NCBI GenBank assembly: GCA_040387515.1
Contig: JAZKDP010000038.1
Span: forward strand, 1-21,813
Direction of reading: 5' to 3'
Length of the DNA: 21,813 nt
Source: Methylotenera_A sp040387515
GTDB taxonomy: Bacteria; Pseudomonadota; Gammaproteobacteria; Burkholderiales; Methylophilaceae
The notes beneath the pieces were generated by a model. That model was not told where the DNA came from, searched no databases, and saw only the letters and a list, made by a program, of their open reading frames with translations. Below are positions 5,669 to 12,635 of this stretch, one piece after another. Numbering within the stretch: the first letter of the stretch is position 1; each line of letters starts with the position of its first letter. The position numbers were made by a program, and so were the translations under genes.

Positions 5669-7614
5669 GTACTTTTTTGTAGTTGCTCAGTAAAGAAAGC
5701 CTCAACATCCGCCAACTCTTTAGTGCGCTTAAACGGCGGCAAACTTTGCCAGATGCGCTTTCCATAAGGTTTAGTCAATAAACGCGGGTCGCAAATCACC
5801 AGCACGCCTCTATCAGTTTCATCGCGTATCAATCTGCCTGCACCTTGTTTTAAAGTAATCACGGAATACGGCAATTGGTACTCCATAAAGGCATTCTTGC
5901 CTTCTTGGTTCATTTTGTCGATGCGCGCAGAAAGCACAGGGTCATCGGGCGGAGCGAAGGGGAGTTTGTCGATAATGACGACTGAAAGCGCTTCACCGCG
6001 TACATCAACACCTTCCCAAAAACTTTGACTACCCACTAGCACAGCGTTGCCATGCGCGCGGAAGCGATCTAATAATTCGGTGCGTGTGCTTTCGCCTTGC
6101 ATCAGTAGCGGATATTCCATACCTGCACTTGCGAACGCATCTTTTAGTAACGCATGCACTTCACGCATAGCTTTAAGTGAGGTGCACAATACAAAGGCAC
6201 GGCCTTGGCTGGCTTGAATAACTGGCAAACTGACAGCAGCGACGGCGGCGGCATAACTGGAATTATTCGGGTCGGGCATATTGGCTGGTGCATACAATAA
6301 TGCTTGGTTGCCATAATCAAACGGGCTTTCCCAAAAGCCAGTTTCGGCTGCGTGCAAACCCATTTGCGCGATGTAATGGCTGAAATCACTTTTAACTGCC
6401 AGCGTAGCCGAAGTAAAAATCCAAGCGCGTGGTTGGGCGTTTAATTGTTTGCTAAAGCCATCTGCCACGCTCAACGGCGTGGCATGTAGTTGAATAGATT
6501 GCGTAAACACCTCTACCCAACGCACCAAATTGGCATTTTCGGCTTTAATCCAATTTTTAAGTTGCTCGCTTAATGCCTCACCGCGCTGCCAGCATTTTTC
6601 TAACATCGGGTCGCGCGCGGCTTGGCTTTCAAGCACTTTATTTAAATCGGTTAACATGTTTTGCATGTCTAAAAATGCCGCATCAAAATTTTTGAGTGCC
6701 AACGCTTTTTGTACTGGCATACGCGAACCCTCAAACTGAAATACCAGTCTAAAATCTTTACAGGCTTTTTCTAATACGGGAATCGCTTTACCAAGTTCAA
6801 TGCAATCTTTAGCTAGGGTTAAATGCGCGGCTGTACTATCGCGACACAATTCAATTAGCTGGCTGGTGGAAATATCCTCACCAAAGAACAAACCCGCTAC
6901 TTCTGGTAATTGATGCGCTTCATCAAAAATGACTGTGTTGGCACTTGGCAAAAGCTCTGCCACTCCCTCATCGCGCAACATCACATCAGCAAAAAATAAA
7001 TGATGATTCACTACCACCACGTCAGCCGCCAGCGCCTTTTTACGCGCTTCCATCACAAAGCAATCTTTGTAAAAATTGCAATCCTGCCCCAAACAATTAT
7101 CGCGGTTAGAAGTTACATTCAGCCAAATCGTGGCATTTTCAGGCACTTCAGTTAACTCGCTTTTATCGCCTGTTTTTGAATTTTCAGCAAAATTTTTGAT
7201 TAAGTGGACGTAGTTAGCATCTTCGCGCGAGGCAAAACGCCCGCTTTGCACCGCAGCTTCTAAATGATAATGGCAGACATAATTAGCGCGCCCTTTTAAC
7301 ATGGCAACGGTGACAGGTACTTTTAGTGCATCACGCACATTGGGTAAATCGCGATTGAATAATTGGTCTTGCAGCGTCTTGGTACCAGTCGAAATAATTA
7401 CTTTTCCGCCCGAAAGCAACGCCGGAACAAGGTAAGCAAATGTTTTCCCTGTACCAGTGCCCGCCTCTGCGATCAGTTGTTTGCTGTCTTTAATCGCAGA
7501 CTCAATCGCTAAAGCCATTTCAAGCTGCTGGCGGCGCTCTGAAAAACCTTCAATTGCTTCAGCTAAAGTACCGCCCTGCTTAAAAACTTGCGTTAATTGT
7601 GAATTTTCGACCAT
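5665..7614 (-). CDS. yoaA: Fe-S ATP-dependent DNA helicase, YoaA/DinG family
   Basis: A 649-residue XPD/DinG-like superfamily 2 helicase. Walker A is AEAGTGTGKT (Lys57), motif II is DEAH at 231-234, and the four Fe-S cysteines are visible at 114, 174, 179 and 185 in the YoaA arrangement (NYVCHYHLE, NRDNCLGQDCNFYKDCF). C-terminal motifs include WIFTSATLA, VLVGSQSFWEGVD and KQGAGRLIRDETDRG. The sequence follows E. coli YoaA closely over the first 230 residues from memory, so YoaA fits better than DinG. YoaA is linked to replication-fork repair with the HolC subunit. ATG at 7614 has AAGG immediately before it, which is unusually close. First gene of a five-gene operon; 4-base overlap with arfB. 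Confidence 0.93.
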   Translation of the reverse strand: MVENSQLTQVFKQGGTLAEAIEGFSERRQQLEMALAIESAIKDSKQLIAEAGTGTGKTFAYLVPALLSGGKVIISTGTKTLQDQLFNRDLPNVRDALKVPVTVAMLKGRANYVCHYHLEAAVQSGRFASREDANYVHLIKNFAENSKTGDKSELTEVPENATIWLNVTSNRDNCLGQDCNFYKDCFVMEARKKALAADVVVVNHHLFFADVMLRDEGVAELLPSANTVIFDEAHQLPEVAGLFFGEDISTSQLIELCRDSTAAHLTLAKDCIELGKAIPVLEKACKDFRLVFQFEGSRMPVQKALALKNFDAAFLDMQNMLTDLNKVLESQAARDPMLEKCWQRGEALSEQLKNWIKAENANLVRWVEVFTQSIQLHATPLSVADGFSKQLNAQPRAWIFTSATLAVKSDFSHYIAQMGLHAAETGFWESPFDYGNQALLYAPANMPDPNNSSYAAAVAAVSLPVIQASQGRAFVLCTSLKAMREVHALLKDAFASAGMEYPLLMQGESTRTELLDRFRAHGNAVLVGSQSFWEGVDVRGEALSVVIIDKLPFAPPDDPVLSARIDKMNQEGKNAFMEYQLPYSVITLKQGAGRLIRDETDRGVLVICDPRLLTKPYGKRIWQSLPPFKRTKELADVEAFFTEQLQKST

Positions 7615-7647
7615 CCTTAAATTATCCCATGAATACTACATACGATT

Positions 7648-7707
7648 CAGCAGCGCACATAAAAAGTATTGCGTTATGTTTTATTCCTTGTTAGCCTAAC
7701 GCTGCTG
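7648..7707. repeat. Inverted repeat CAGCAGCG / CGCTGCTG in a divergent intergenic region
   Basis: Arms at 7648-7655 and 7700-7707, 44 bases apart; a second small dyad GTTAGCCTAAC (7690-7700) abuts the right arm. It sits between the divergent helicase and glycine-zipper genes. It may be an operator pair or chance. Confidence 0.4.
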
Positions 7708-7756
7708 TTAGCTTGAAATGATGGTTTTAATTCTGTTCTATCTCTAGGGAGGATGT

Positions 7757-8044
7757 ATGGATTTAACTTTGATTATTCAATTAGTTAGTGGTGCAGTAGG
7801 TGGCAATGTCGCGGGCGGTTTACTTAAAGATGTTAGTTTAGGTACGCTGGGCAATTCGTTAGTCGGCATTTTAGGTGGTGGTTTAGGCGGCCAATTATTG
7901 AGCATGCTGGGCGTAGGCGGTGCAGAAACTGCTGGTAGCGTAGATATTGCATCCATAGTCTCGCAAGTTGCAGGCGGTGGTGTAGGCGGTGGTGTGTTAC
8001 TGGTGATTGTTGGCCTGATTAAAAACGCCTTAGCTAAAAAATAG
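7757..8044 (+). CDS. Small glycine-zipper membrane protein, function unknown
   Basis: A 95-residue, very Gly/Ala/Val/Leu-rich protein with three hydrophobic segments (about residues 3-20, 33-52 and 68-90), GxxxG-type spacing (GGNVAGG, GGGLGGQ, GGGVGGG) and a short basic end NALAKK. This suggests helices packing in the inner membrane. I recognise it as a type of small conserved protein seen in many proteobacteria without a named function; its Gly-rich make-up also recalls bacteriocins, but there is no leader with a double-glycine site followed by processing genes. ATG at 7757 is supported by an excellent AGGGAGGA 4 bases upstream. It is divergent from the helicase gene and 123 bases before the NlpC/P60 gene. 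Confidence 0.8.
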   Translation: MDLTLIIQLVSGAVGGNVAGGLLKDVSLGTLGNSLVGILGGGLGGQLLSMLGVGGAETAGSVDIASIVSQVAGGGVGGGVLLVIVGLIKNALAKK

Positions 8045-8085
8045 TACTCAACCTAGCCTATTTTGGGTTTCATTGTTCGCCTTAA

Positions 8086-8114
8086 TTGTTAGTTTTAAGC
8101 AAACTTTGTATATC
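8086..8114 (+). promoter_or_regulatory. Candidate sigma-70 promoter for the NlpC/P60 gene
   Basis: TTGTTA (8086-8091) and TATATC (8109-8114) are separated by 17 bases. A perfect 12-base palindrome TATCTTAAGATA (8111-8122) overlaps the -10 and predicted start site and could bind a regulator. Confidence 0.4.
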
Positions 8115-8167
8115 TTAAGATAGGCCTCATTTTGTCCAAAAAGATTAAATTTATCTAAAACTATTGC

Positions 8168-8728
8168 ATGAAATTTTTTATTTTCTTTCTTACTGTTTTT
8201 TTAAGTGTTTGCTTAAACGCAAATGCAGAACAGTCATTTTTACAAAATGCTGCGGGCGTTACGCTATATAGCGTAGATGATTCTGAGTTAGAGAATGAAG
8301 AGAAGCCCAACAACTGGCAATCACGCGCGCAAGAGGTGCTTGTTAACGCATTAAGCTTAACGGGCATTCAATATAAATATGGCGGGAAAAGCCCTGAGAC
8401 AGGTTTTGATTGCAGCGGATTTGTGCGTTACGTGTTCAGCCAAGCGACTAATTTATCGCTACCGCCCACCGCGCGAGCCATTAGTCAAATCGGTAAAACC
8501 GTTAAAAAAGATGATTTACAGCCAGGCGATTTGGTGTTTTTTAACACATTAAAATCGGCTTTTTCGCATGTTGGCATTTATATGGGCGATAACAAATTTA
8601 TTCATGCGCCAAGTACAGGCAAAACCGTGCGTGTTGAGAGCATGAAAAGTAGCTATTGGGCAAAACGCTTTAATGGCGCGCAGCGACTGGATACAGAAGT
8701 TGAAAAATCTGCAATTAATGGCAGATGA
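8168..8728 (+). CDS. Exported NlpC/P60 (C40) cell-wall peptidase
   Basis: A 186-residue protein with a signal peptide cleaved after NANA (residue 20), a short linker and an NlpC/P60 domain from about residue 55 to 172. The catalytic Cys82 is in TGFDCSGFVRYVF, His134 in SHVGIYMG and the third polar residue is His146 in KFIHAPSTG; LQPGDLVFF is the conserved strand before the His. Such enzymes cut the D-Glu-gamma-diaminopimelate or related cross-bridge bonds in peptidoglycan in the periplasm. There is no SH3 or LysM domain, so it is a minimal enzyme of the Spr/YafL size class. No clear Shine-Dalgarno precedes ATG at 8168. A strong terminator follows. Confidence 0.92.
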   Translation: MKFFIFFLTVFLSVCLNANAEQSFLQNAAGVTLYSVDDSELENEEKPNNWQSRAQEVLVNALSLTGIQYKYGGKSPETGFDCSGFVRYVFSQATNLSLPPTARAISQIGKTVKKDDLQPGDLVFFNTLKSAFSHVGIYMGDNKFIHAPSTGKTVRVESMKSSYWAKRFNGAQRLDTEVEKSAINGR

Positions 8729-8777
8729 AGACAGAATTAAATCAAGACTGTTAAAATAAAAAAGCGGAACTCAAAAT

Positions 8778-8802
8778 AAAAAGCGGCACTTGCCGCTTTT
8801 TT
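8778..8802. terminator. Bidirectional intrinsic terminator
   Basis: AAAAAGCGGC (8778-8787), loop ACTT, GCCGCTTTTTT (8792-8802). GC core with A- and T-runs on both sides, so it can serve the plus-strand NlpC gene and the convergent minus-strand ferritin-like gene. An imperfect copy of the left arm (AAAAAAGCGG-AACT) lies about 20 bases upstream. Confidence 0.9.
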
Positions 8803-8855
8803 ATTTTGCTACTACAATCCATATGAATAGATATTTAACGCATGATTAATTAATC

Positions 8856-9317
8856 TTACTGATGATACTTAGCAATTTCACCCGGTTTACGTAGCATTTT
8901 ATCTACTTCACCCAAATGCAATTCCTCTTGATAAATCATCTCGCGGGCATATTCTTCCAGCATCACAGAATCACCCTCTACCAATTTCAGCAACGCTTTA
9001 TAAGCGTTCAGCGATACCGTTTCGTGTGCCAATGATTCGCGCAAAATGTCGCCAATATCGTGATTGTGCGTTTCTAATAACGGGCCAATTGACAATGATG
9101 GATGTCCACCCAAATGTGTAATTAACTCACCCGCTTTATCCGCATGTGTAAGTGATTCTGCCGCTTGGCTACGCAACCAAGAAACGATTGGAATACGGTT
9201 GTAACCAAACACCATAAGCGCGTAATGTGTATAACGTACAACGCCGGCTAGTTCCAACTCTAAAATTGTGTTTAAAGCGCCTACTACTGGGCTTTGTATA
9301 CCATGATCTGCTGACAT
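8856..9317 (-). CDS. bfr: Ferritin-like / bacterioferritin-type protein
   Basis: A 153-residue four-helix ferritin-like protein. Candidate di-iron ligands are Glu22 (LELELAG), Glu54 and His58 (AAESLTHAD), Glu99 (LAHETVSLNAY), Glu131 and His134 (YQEELHLGEVDKML). It would store or detoxify iron. The haem-ligating Met52 of E. coli Bfr has no Met at the equivalent place (Leu or Ser instead), and the E-x3-H spacing differs from the usual E-x2-H in the alignment I can make by eye, so haem binding is doubtful and the name bfr is provisional. ATG at 9317 has a strong TTAGGAGA. It is convergent with the NlpC gene and downstream of the SelW-like gene. Confidence 0.82.
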   Translation of the reverse strand: MSADHGIQSPVVGALNTILELELAGVVRYTHYALMVFGYNRIPIVSWLRSQAAESLTHADKAGELITHLGGHPSLSIGPLLETHNHDIGDILRESLAHETVSLNAYKALLKLVEGDSVMLEEYAREMIYQEELHLGEVDKMLRKPGEIAKYHQ

Positions 9318-9382
9318 TATTTTCTCCTAAACTGTTAGTAAGTTGAGTGTTAGATTTCACTTACAGACTCAATGGAACGCAG

Positions 9383-9391
9383 TTTATACCA
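9383..9391 (-). promoter_or_regulatory. Candidate extended -10 promoter for the ferritin-like gene
   Basis: Minus strand TGG-TATAAA (TATAAA at 9383-9388) about 66 bases upstream of the ATG in a 169-base gap; the extended TG motif compensates for a poor -35. I see no convincing Fur box. Confidence 0.4.
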
Positions 9392-9486
9392 AATGAAAAT
9401 AGCTTGCAGAATTGCAAATAGTTCGCATTGTCACTATCAAATAGATTAGAAAAACCAATCACATGTAGAAGTGCCAGTTCGTTTGC

Positions 9487-9774
9487 TTATTCAGCCTGCC
9501 TATCGCTATGGCCCAAATCCCGCTCGGGCGCAATGACATCACGAATCAACTGTTTTAATTCTTTCGATTCTGGAAAGCGCCCTGCTTGCTTGCGATTAAA
9601 TATAACGACATCATTCAAACGCACTTCAAATATGCCACCAGTTCCCGGTTGCAAAATCACTGCTTTCAAATCGGCTTCAAAAGTGGTTAACAACTCTTGC
9701 GCAAGCCAAGCTGCGCGCAGTAACCAGCGGCATTGTGTGCAATATTCTATATTTACTTTATGTGTACTCAACAT
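9487..9774 (-). CDS. SelT/SelW/SelH (Rdx) family thioredoxin-like protein
   Basis: A 95-residue protein with KVNIEYCTQCRWLLRAAWLAQELL at the start: a beta strand followed by a C-x-x-C motif (Cys12, Cys15), then helix, and the family PGTGGIFEVRLND strand pair ending in FPESKELKQLIRD. This is the Rdx fold shared with selenoprotein W; here the second-half redox residue is an ordinary Cys codon, not an in-frame TGA. A redox role is likely but the substrate is unknown. ATG at 9774 has only a weak GAGA upstream. It lies 169 bases before the ferritin-like gene on the same strand and is divergent from ctpA. Confidence 0.88.
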   Translation of the reverse strand: MLSTHKVNIEYCTQCRWLLRAAWLAQELLTTFEADLKAVILQPGTGGIFEVRLNDVVIFNRKQAGRFPESKELKQLIRDVIAPERDLGHSDRQAE

Positions 9775-9935
9775 GCATCTCTATCATTGTAAAGTTTGGC
9801 AAAATTAGCTTCACGCACTATTCAATTAACTTGAAATAGCGCAAAATGAACCTATTGTTTTATTTTAAGCTCATAGTTGAGTGATATACACGACTTCTTG
9901 TGTAGCAAATGATTAATTTATTAAAAAGGGTGTGC

Positions 9936-11381
9936 ATGCGGTCTTCTTTTGAAAAAATGGGGTTAATTGGATCTGGTGTTTTAGTAGGGGTATTGATTAG
10001 CCTAAATTTTTCGGCATTAGCCGAAAAAACGAGCGTATCGCAATTGCCGCTGGATGATTTGCGTGTATTTGCTGAAGTATTTGGCAAAGTGAAAAGTGAT
10101 TATGTAGAGCCAGTTGAAGATAAAAAACTGATTAACGAGGCCTTAACTGGCATGCTTTCTGGATTAGACCCACATTCTACTTTTATGGATGCTGACGGCT
10201 ATAAAGACCTGCAAGCTGGCACTCAAGGTGAATTTGGCGGACTAGGCATTGAGGTCGCCATGGAAGATGGCTTGGTTAAAGTAATCACTCCGATTGAAGA
10301 CAGCCCTGCTTACAAAGCTGGCTTGAAGTCTGGCGATTTAATTTCGAAGTTAGATGAAGTACAGGTGCGCGGATTAAGCCTAAATGATGCAGTTAAAAAA
10401 ATGCGCGGTAAACCAGACACTTCAATTGTTTTAACGGTATTGCGTAAGGGTGAAACCAAACCACTTACTTTTACGTTAACTCGCGCCATTATTAAATCGC
10501 AAAGTGTTAAAAATAAGTTTATTGAGCAAGATTACGCTTATTTACGTATCACGCAGTTCCAAGAACATACTGGCGAAGACTTAGCCAAAGCGTTAAAAGA
10601 TTTACGTGTGCAAAATAAAGGCCCGTTTAAAGGCATCGTATTAGATTTGCGCAATAACCCAGGTGGATTATTAGATGCAGCAGTCGGCGTTTCGGCAGCA
10701 TTTTTACCAAAAGATGAATTAGTGGTGTACACCGAAGGCCGTACAGCTGACGCAAAAATGCACTTAAATGCAACGCCGCTTGATTATGCGCGCCGTGGCA
10801 AAGTGGATTATTTAAAAGATGAATCCGTCGATTACAAGAAAACACCGATTGTTGTGTTAATCAATAATGGCTCTGCTTCAGCATCTGAGATTGTGGCAGG
10901 CGCATTGCAGGACCACAAACGTGCGACTATTTTAGGCACGCAGAGCTTTGGCAAAGGCTCTGTACAAACGATTTTACCGATGAATAATGGCAGTGCAATC
11001 AAATTGACGACTGCACGTTATTTCACACCTAAAGGTCGTTCAATTCAAGCCAAAGGCATCGTGCCAGACATTATTGTAGAAGATGGTTTCGACCAATCGA
11101 ATAATATTCGTGAGGCAGATTTAGCCAAGCATTTATCGAATCCAAAAGAAGCTGAAGCACCAGCTAAAGTAATCGATGATGAAAAAGCAGCTGCTGTACA
11201 AAAAGCCAATGAGAAAAAATTTGCTGAACAGAAAGGCCCAATTGAGCCTGCCAGTAAAGATGATATTCAATTTGTGCAGGCGATGAATGTACTGAAAGGT
11301 TTACCCGTACAAAAATCTCCAGAAGTAAAAGCACCAGAAACGAAACCTGCAACGGAAAAAGCGCCAGACGTTAAAAAATAA
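9936..11381 (+). CDS. ctpA: Carboxyl-terminal processing protease (S41A, CtpA type)
   Basis: A 481-residue periplasmic serine protease. A basic start and one hydrophobic segment (about residues 8-30, MGLIGSGVLVGVLISL) act as signal or anchor; then the N-domain (DPHSTFMD), a PDZ domain (about 95-180, GEFGGLGIEV to the RGKPDTSIVL loop), and the S41 core with DLRNNPGGLL, NNGSASASEIVAGAL (nucleophile Ser315) and SFGKGSVQT (general base Lys340, 25 residues later as in the family). The C-terminus is a charged Lys/Glu/Pro/Ala tail. ATG at 9936 is preferred because AAGGG lies 5 bases upstream; an in-frame ATG at 9909 has no ribosome site. It processes envelope protein C-termini. It ends in a hairpin terminator. 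Confidence 0.94.
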   Translation: MRSSFEKMGLIGSGVLVGVLISLNFSALAEKTSVSQLPLDDLRVFAEVFGKVKSDYVEPVEDKKLINEALTGMLSGLDPHSTFMDADGYKDLQAGTQGEFGGLGIEVAMEDGLVKVITPIEDSPAYKAGLKSGDLISKLDEVQVRGLSLNDAVKKMRGKPDTSIVLTVLRKGETKPLTFTLTRAIIKSQSVKNKFIEQDYAYLRITQFQEHTGEDLAKALKDLRVQNKGPFKGIVLDLRNNPGGLLDAAVGVSAAFLPKDELVVYTEGRTADAKMHLNATPLDYARRGKVDYLKDESVDYKKTPIVVLINNGSASASEIVAGALQDHKRATILGTQSFGKGSVQTILPMNNGSAIKLTTARYFTPKGRSIQAKGIVPDIIVEDGFDQSNNIREADLAKHLSNPKEAEAPAKVIDDEKAAAVQKANEKKFAEQKGPIEPASKDDIQFVQAMNVLKGLPVQKSPEVKAPETKPATEKAPDVKK

Positions 11382-11399
11382 TCTGTCGCTGTTTAAAAA

Positions 11400-11447
11400 C
11401 CCTGTTAGAACTTGTGTTAATCACATTGCTTCTAGCAGGGCTTTTTT
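11400..11447 (+). terminator. Intrinsic terminator after ctpA
   Basis: CCCTGTTAGAA (11400-11410) pairs with TTCTAGCAGGG (11430-11440) with one G-T wobble; the loop contains a small GTG/CAC pair; then C and six T (11442-11447). Confidence 0.88.
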
Positions 11448-11488
11448 ACGGATTTTTTGCGAGTCTTTAAGTATCAAATAACTGGTAA

Positions 11489-11526
11489 TTATCTGATTTC
11501 TTGCACGCGCAAAATACGGCAGATAA
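11489..11526. repeat. Nested dyad upstream of coq7
   Basis: Outer arms TTATCTG (11489-11495) and CAGATAA (11520-11526) enclose TTGC-ACGC-GCAA (11501-11512). It lies 70-107 bases before the coq7 start, after the ctpA terminator, so it may be an operator. The 214-base ctpA-coq7 gap otherwise holds only the terminator and a possible -10 TATACT at 11567-11572 with no good -35. Confidence 0.4.
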
Positions 11527-11595
11527 GATATTGCATACTGTCATTATTATTGCAAAACAATTGGGTTATACTGGACTTATTGGTTAGGAAAAATC

Positions 11596-12219
11596 ATGTT
11601 ATTAGACAAATTAATCACTACTTTTGATACAGGTTTACGTACCGTATTTGCACAGGCCGTTGCTGGCAGAGAGCGGCCTGACGCATCCATTGAGGAAATG
11701 CCCCTAAGCGAATCACAAAAGAACCAGGCCGCATCATTAATGCGCATTAATCATGTAGGCGAAGTGTGCGCGCAGGCTTTGTACAGCGGGCAAGCATTCA
11801 CATCGCGTAACCCTCAAACCGTGCAAAGTTTGCAACATGCTGCCGATGAGGAAACTGATCATCTTGCTTGGTGCGAATCGCGTATTAACGAACTTGGCGG
11901 GCGAAAAAGCTTTCTTAACCCAATATGGTATGTTGGCAGTTTTGCCTTGGGTGCAACAGCTGGCTTGATGAATGATAAATGGAACTTAGGCTTTCTAGCC
12001 GAAACCGAGCAACAAGTATCCAATCATTTAAACAACCACTTAAGTAAATTAAGTGATGCGGATATTAAAACGCGTACAATCGTTAGCCAAATGCAGCAGG
12101 ATGAGGCAGTACACGCAGAAGAAGCAAAACAGCTTGGTGCGGCAGATTTGCCACAACCTATTAAAGCTGGCATGAAACTCGCTTCTAAAATTATGACAAC
12201 AACAGCATATTACGTGTAG
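11596..12219 (+). CDS. coq7: 5-demethoxyubiquinol C-6 hydroxylase Coq7
   Basis: A 207-residue di-iron monooxygenase that catalyses the last ring hydroxylation of ubiquinone synthesis in many alpha- and betaproteobacteria in place of UbiF. Carboxylate and His ligands are visible in two ExxH motifs, Glu86/His89 (DEETDHLAWC) and Glu170/His173 (DEAVHAEEA), with Glu56 (NHVGEVCAQALYSGQ) and Glu138 as partners. SFALGATAGLMNDKWNLGFLAETE is strongly conserved in the family. ATG at 11596 follows TTAGGAAAAATC. No other ubi genes are nearby. The downstream DUF2322-like gene starts 63 bases on without a terminator and is probably co-transcribed. Confidence 0.95.
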   Translation: MLLDKLITTFDTGLRTVFAQAVAGRERPDASIEEMPLSESQKNQAASLMRINHVGEVCAQALYSGQAFTSRNPQTVQSLQHAADEETDHLAWCESRINELGGRKSFLNPIWYVGSFALGATAGLMNDKWNLGFLAETEQQVSNHLNNHLSKLSDADIKTRTIVSQMQQDEAVHAEEAKQLGAADLPQPIKAGMKLASKIMTTTAYYV

Positions 12220-12282
12220 TCCCATGAACAAAACTAACAACAATATTGGTAACAAAACAGCTATGAATAGAGGCGATTGAGA

Positions 12283-12597
12283 ATGCAAAAATTTAGCGAT
12301 GTACTACTAACCTTAGATAGCGTGGATGACGTAAAGCGTATTGAGCTGTTTTTCGAAAGTGGCACACCTGCTGGTGTGATTGAAAATAAACCGGGCAGCC
12401 AAGGTTCAGTTAAAGTGTTTAATCATTTATACAAAATGTTTGGCGCAATTACGTTGGATGCCGCAGTGGAAGGCTTAGCTTTATTTGCAGAGCATACAGA
12501 AGATGCTGAAAATTGCCCTGGTAAACACCCAAATGTAGATAAGCTGCTGAATGTATTAGAAAATGAAGCGCCGTTAACCGTTAAAATCATCACCTAA
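12283..12597 (+). CDS. DUF2322-like small conserved protein
   Basis: A 104-residue soluble protein. The central VIENKPGSQGSVKVFNHLYKMFG and the EGLALFAEHTEDAENCPGKHPNVDKLL segment match my memory of the DUF2322 family, found mainly in beta- and gammaproteobacteria; this is recognition without a search. No catalytic motif, signal or membrane segment is visible. ATG at 12283 (MQKFSDVLL) is preferred to the TTG two codons upstream; AGAGG/GAGA precede it. It follows coq7 on the same strand, but a functional link to ubiquinone synthesis is only suggested by position. Confidence 0.78.
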   Translation: MQKFSDVLLTLDSVDDVKRIELFFESGTPAGVIENKPGSQGSVKVFNHLYKMFGAITLDAAVEGLALFAEHTEDAENCPGKHPNVDKLLNVLENEAPLTVKIIT

Positions 12598-12611
12598 ACA
12601 ACTTAACTAAC

Positions 12612-12634
12612 GCCTTAAATTTAAGGCTTTCTTT
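12612..12634 (+). terminator. Intrinsic terminator after the DUF2322-like gene
   Basis: Perfect 16-base palindrome GCCTTAAATTTAAGGC (12612-12627), folding as a 6-bp stem with an AATT loop, followed by TTTCTTT. It lies in the 38-base gap between two convergent genes and may also act weakly on the other strand. Confidence 0.75.
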
Positions 12635-12635
12635 A

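Noticed and set aside
7757..8044. Glycine-rich small protein as a class II bacteriocin
   Set aside because: No double-glycine leader processing context, immunity gene or ABC exporter is adjacent; membrane glycine-zipper protein is the safer call.
9318..9486. Fur box upstream of the ferritin-like gene
   Set aside because: I looked for GATAATGATAATCATTATC-like triplets and saw none convincing.
9487..9774. Possible selenoprotein in the SelW-like gene
   Set aside because: Both positions of the CxxC motif are ordinary Cys codons and there is no in-frame TGA before the stop.
9428..9808. 126-codon plus-strand frame
   Set aside because: Antisense to the well-supported SelW-like gene with its CxxC motif.
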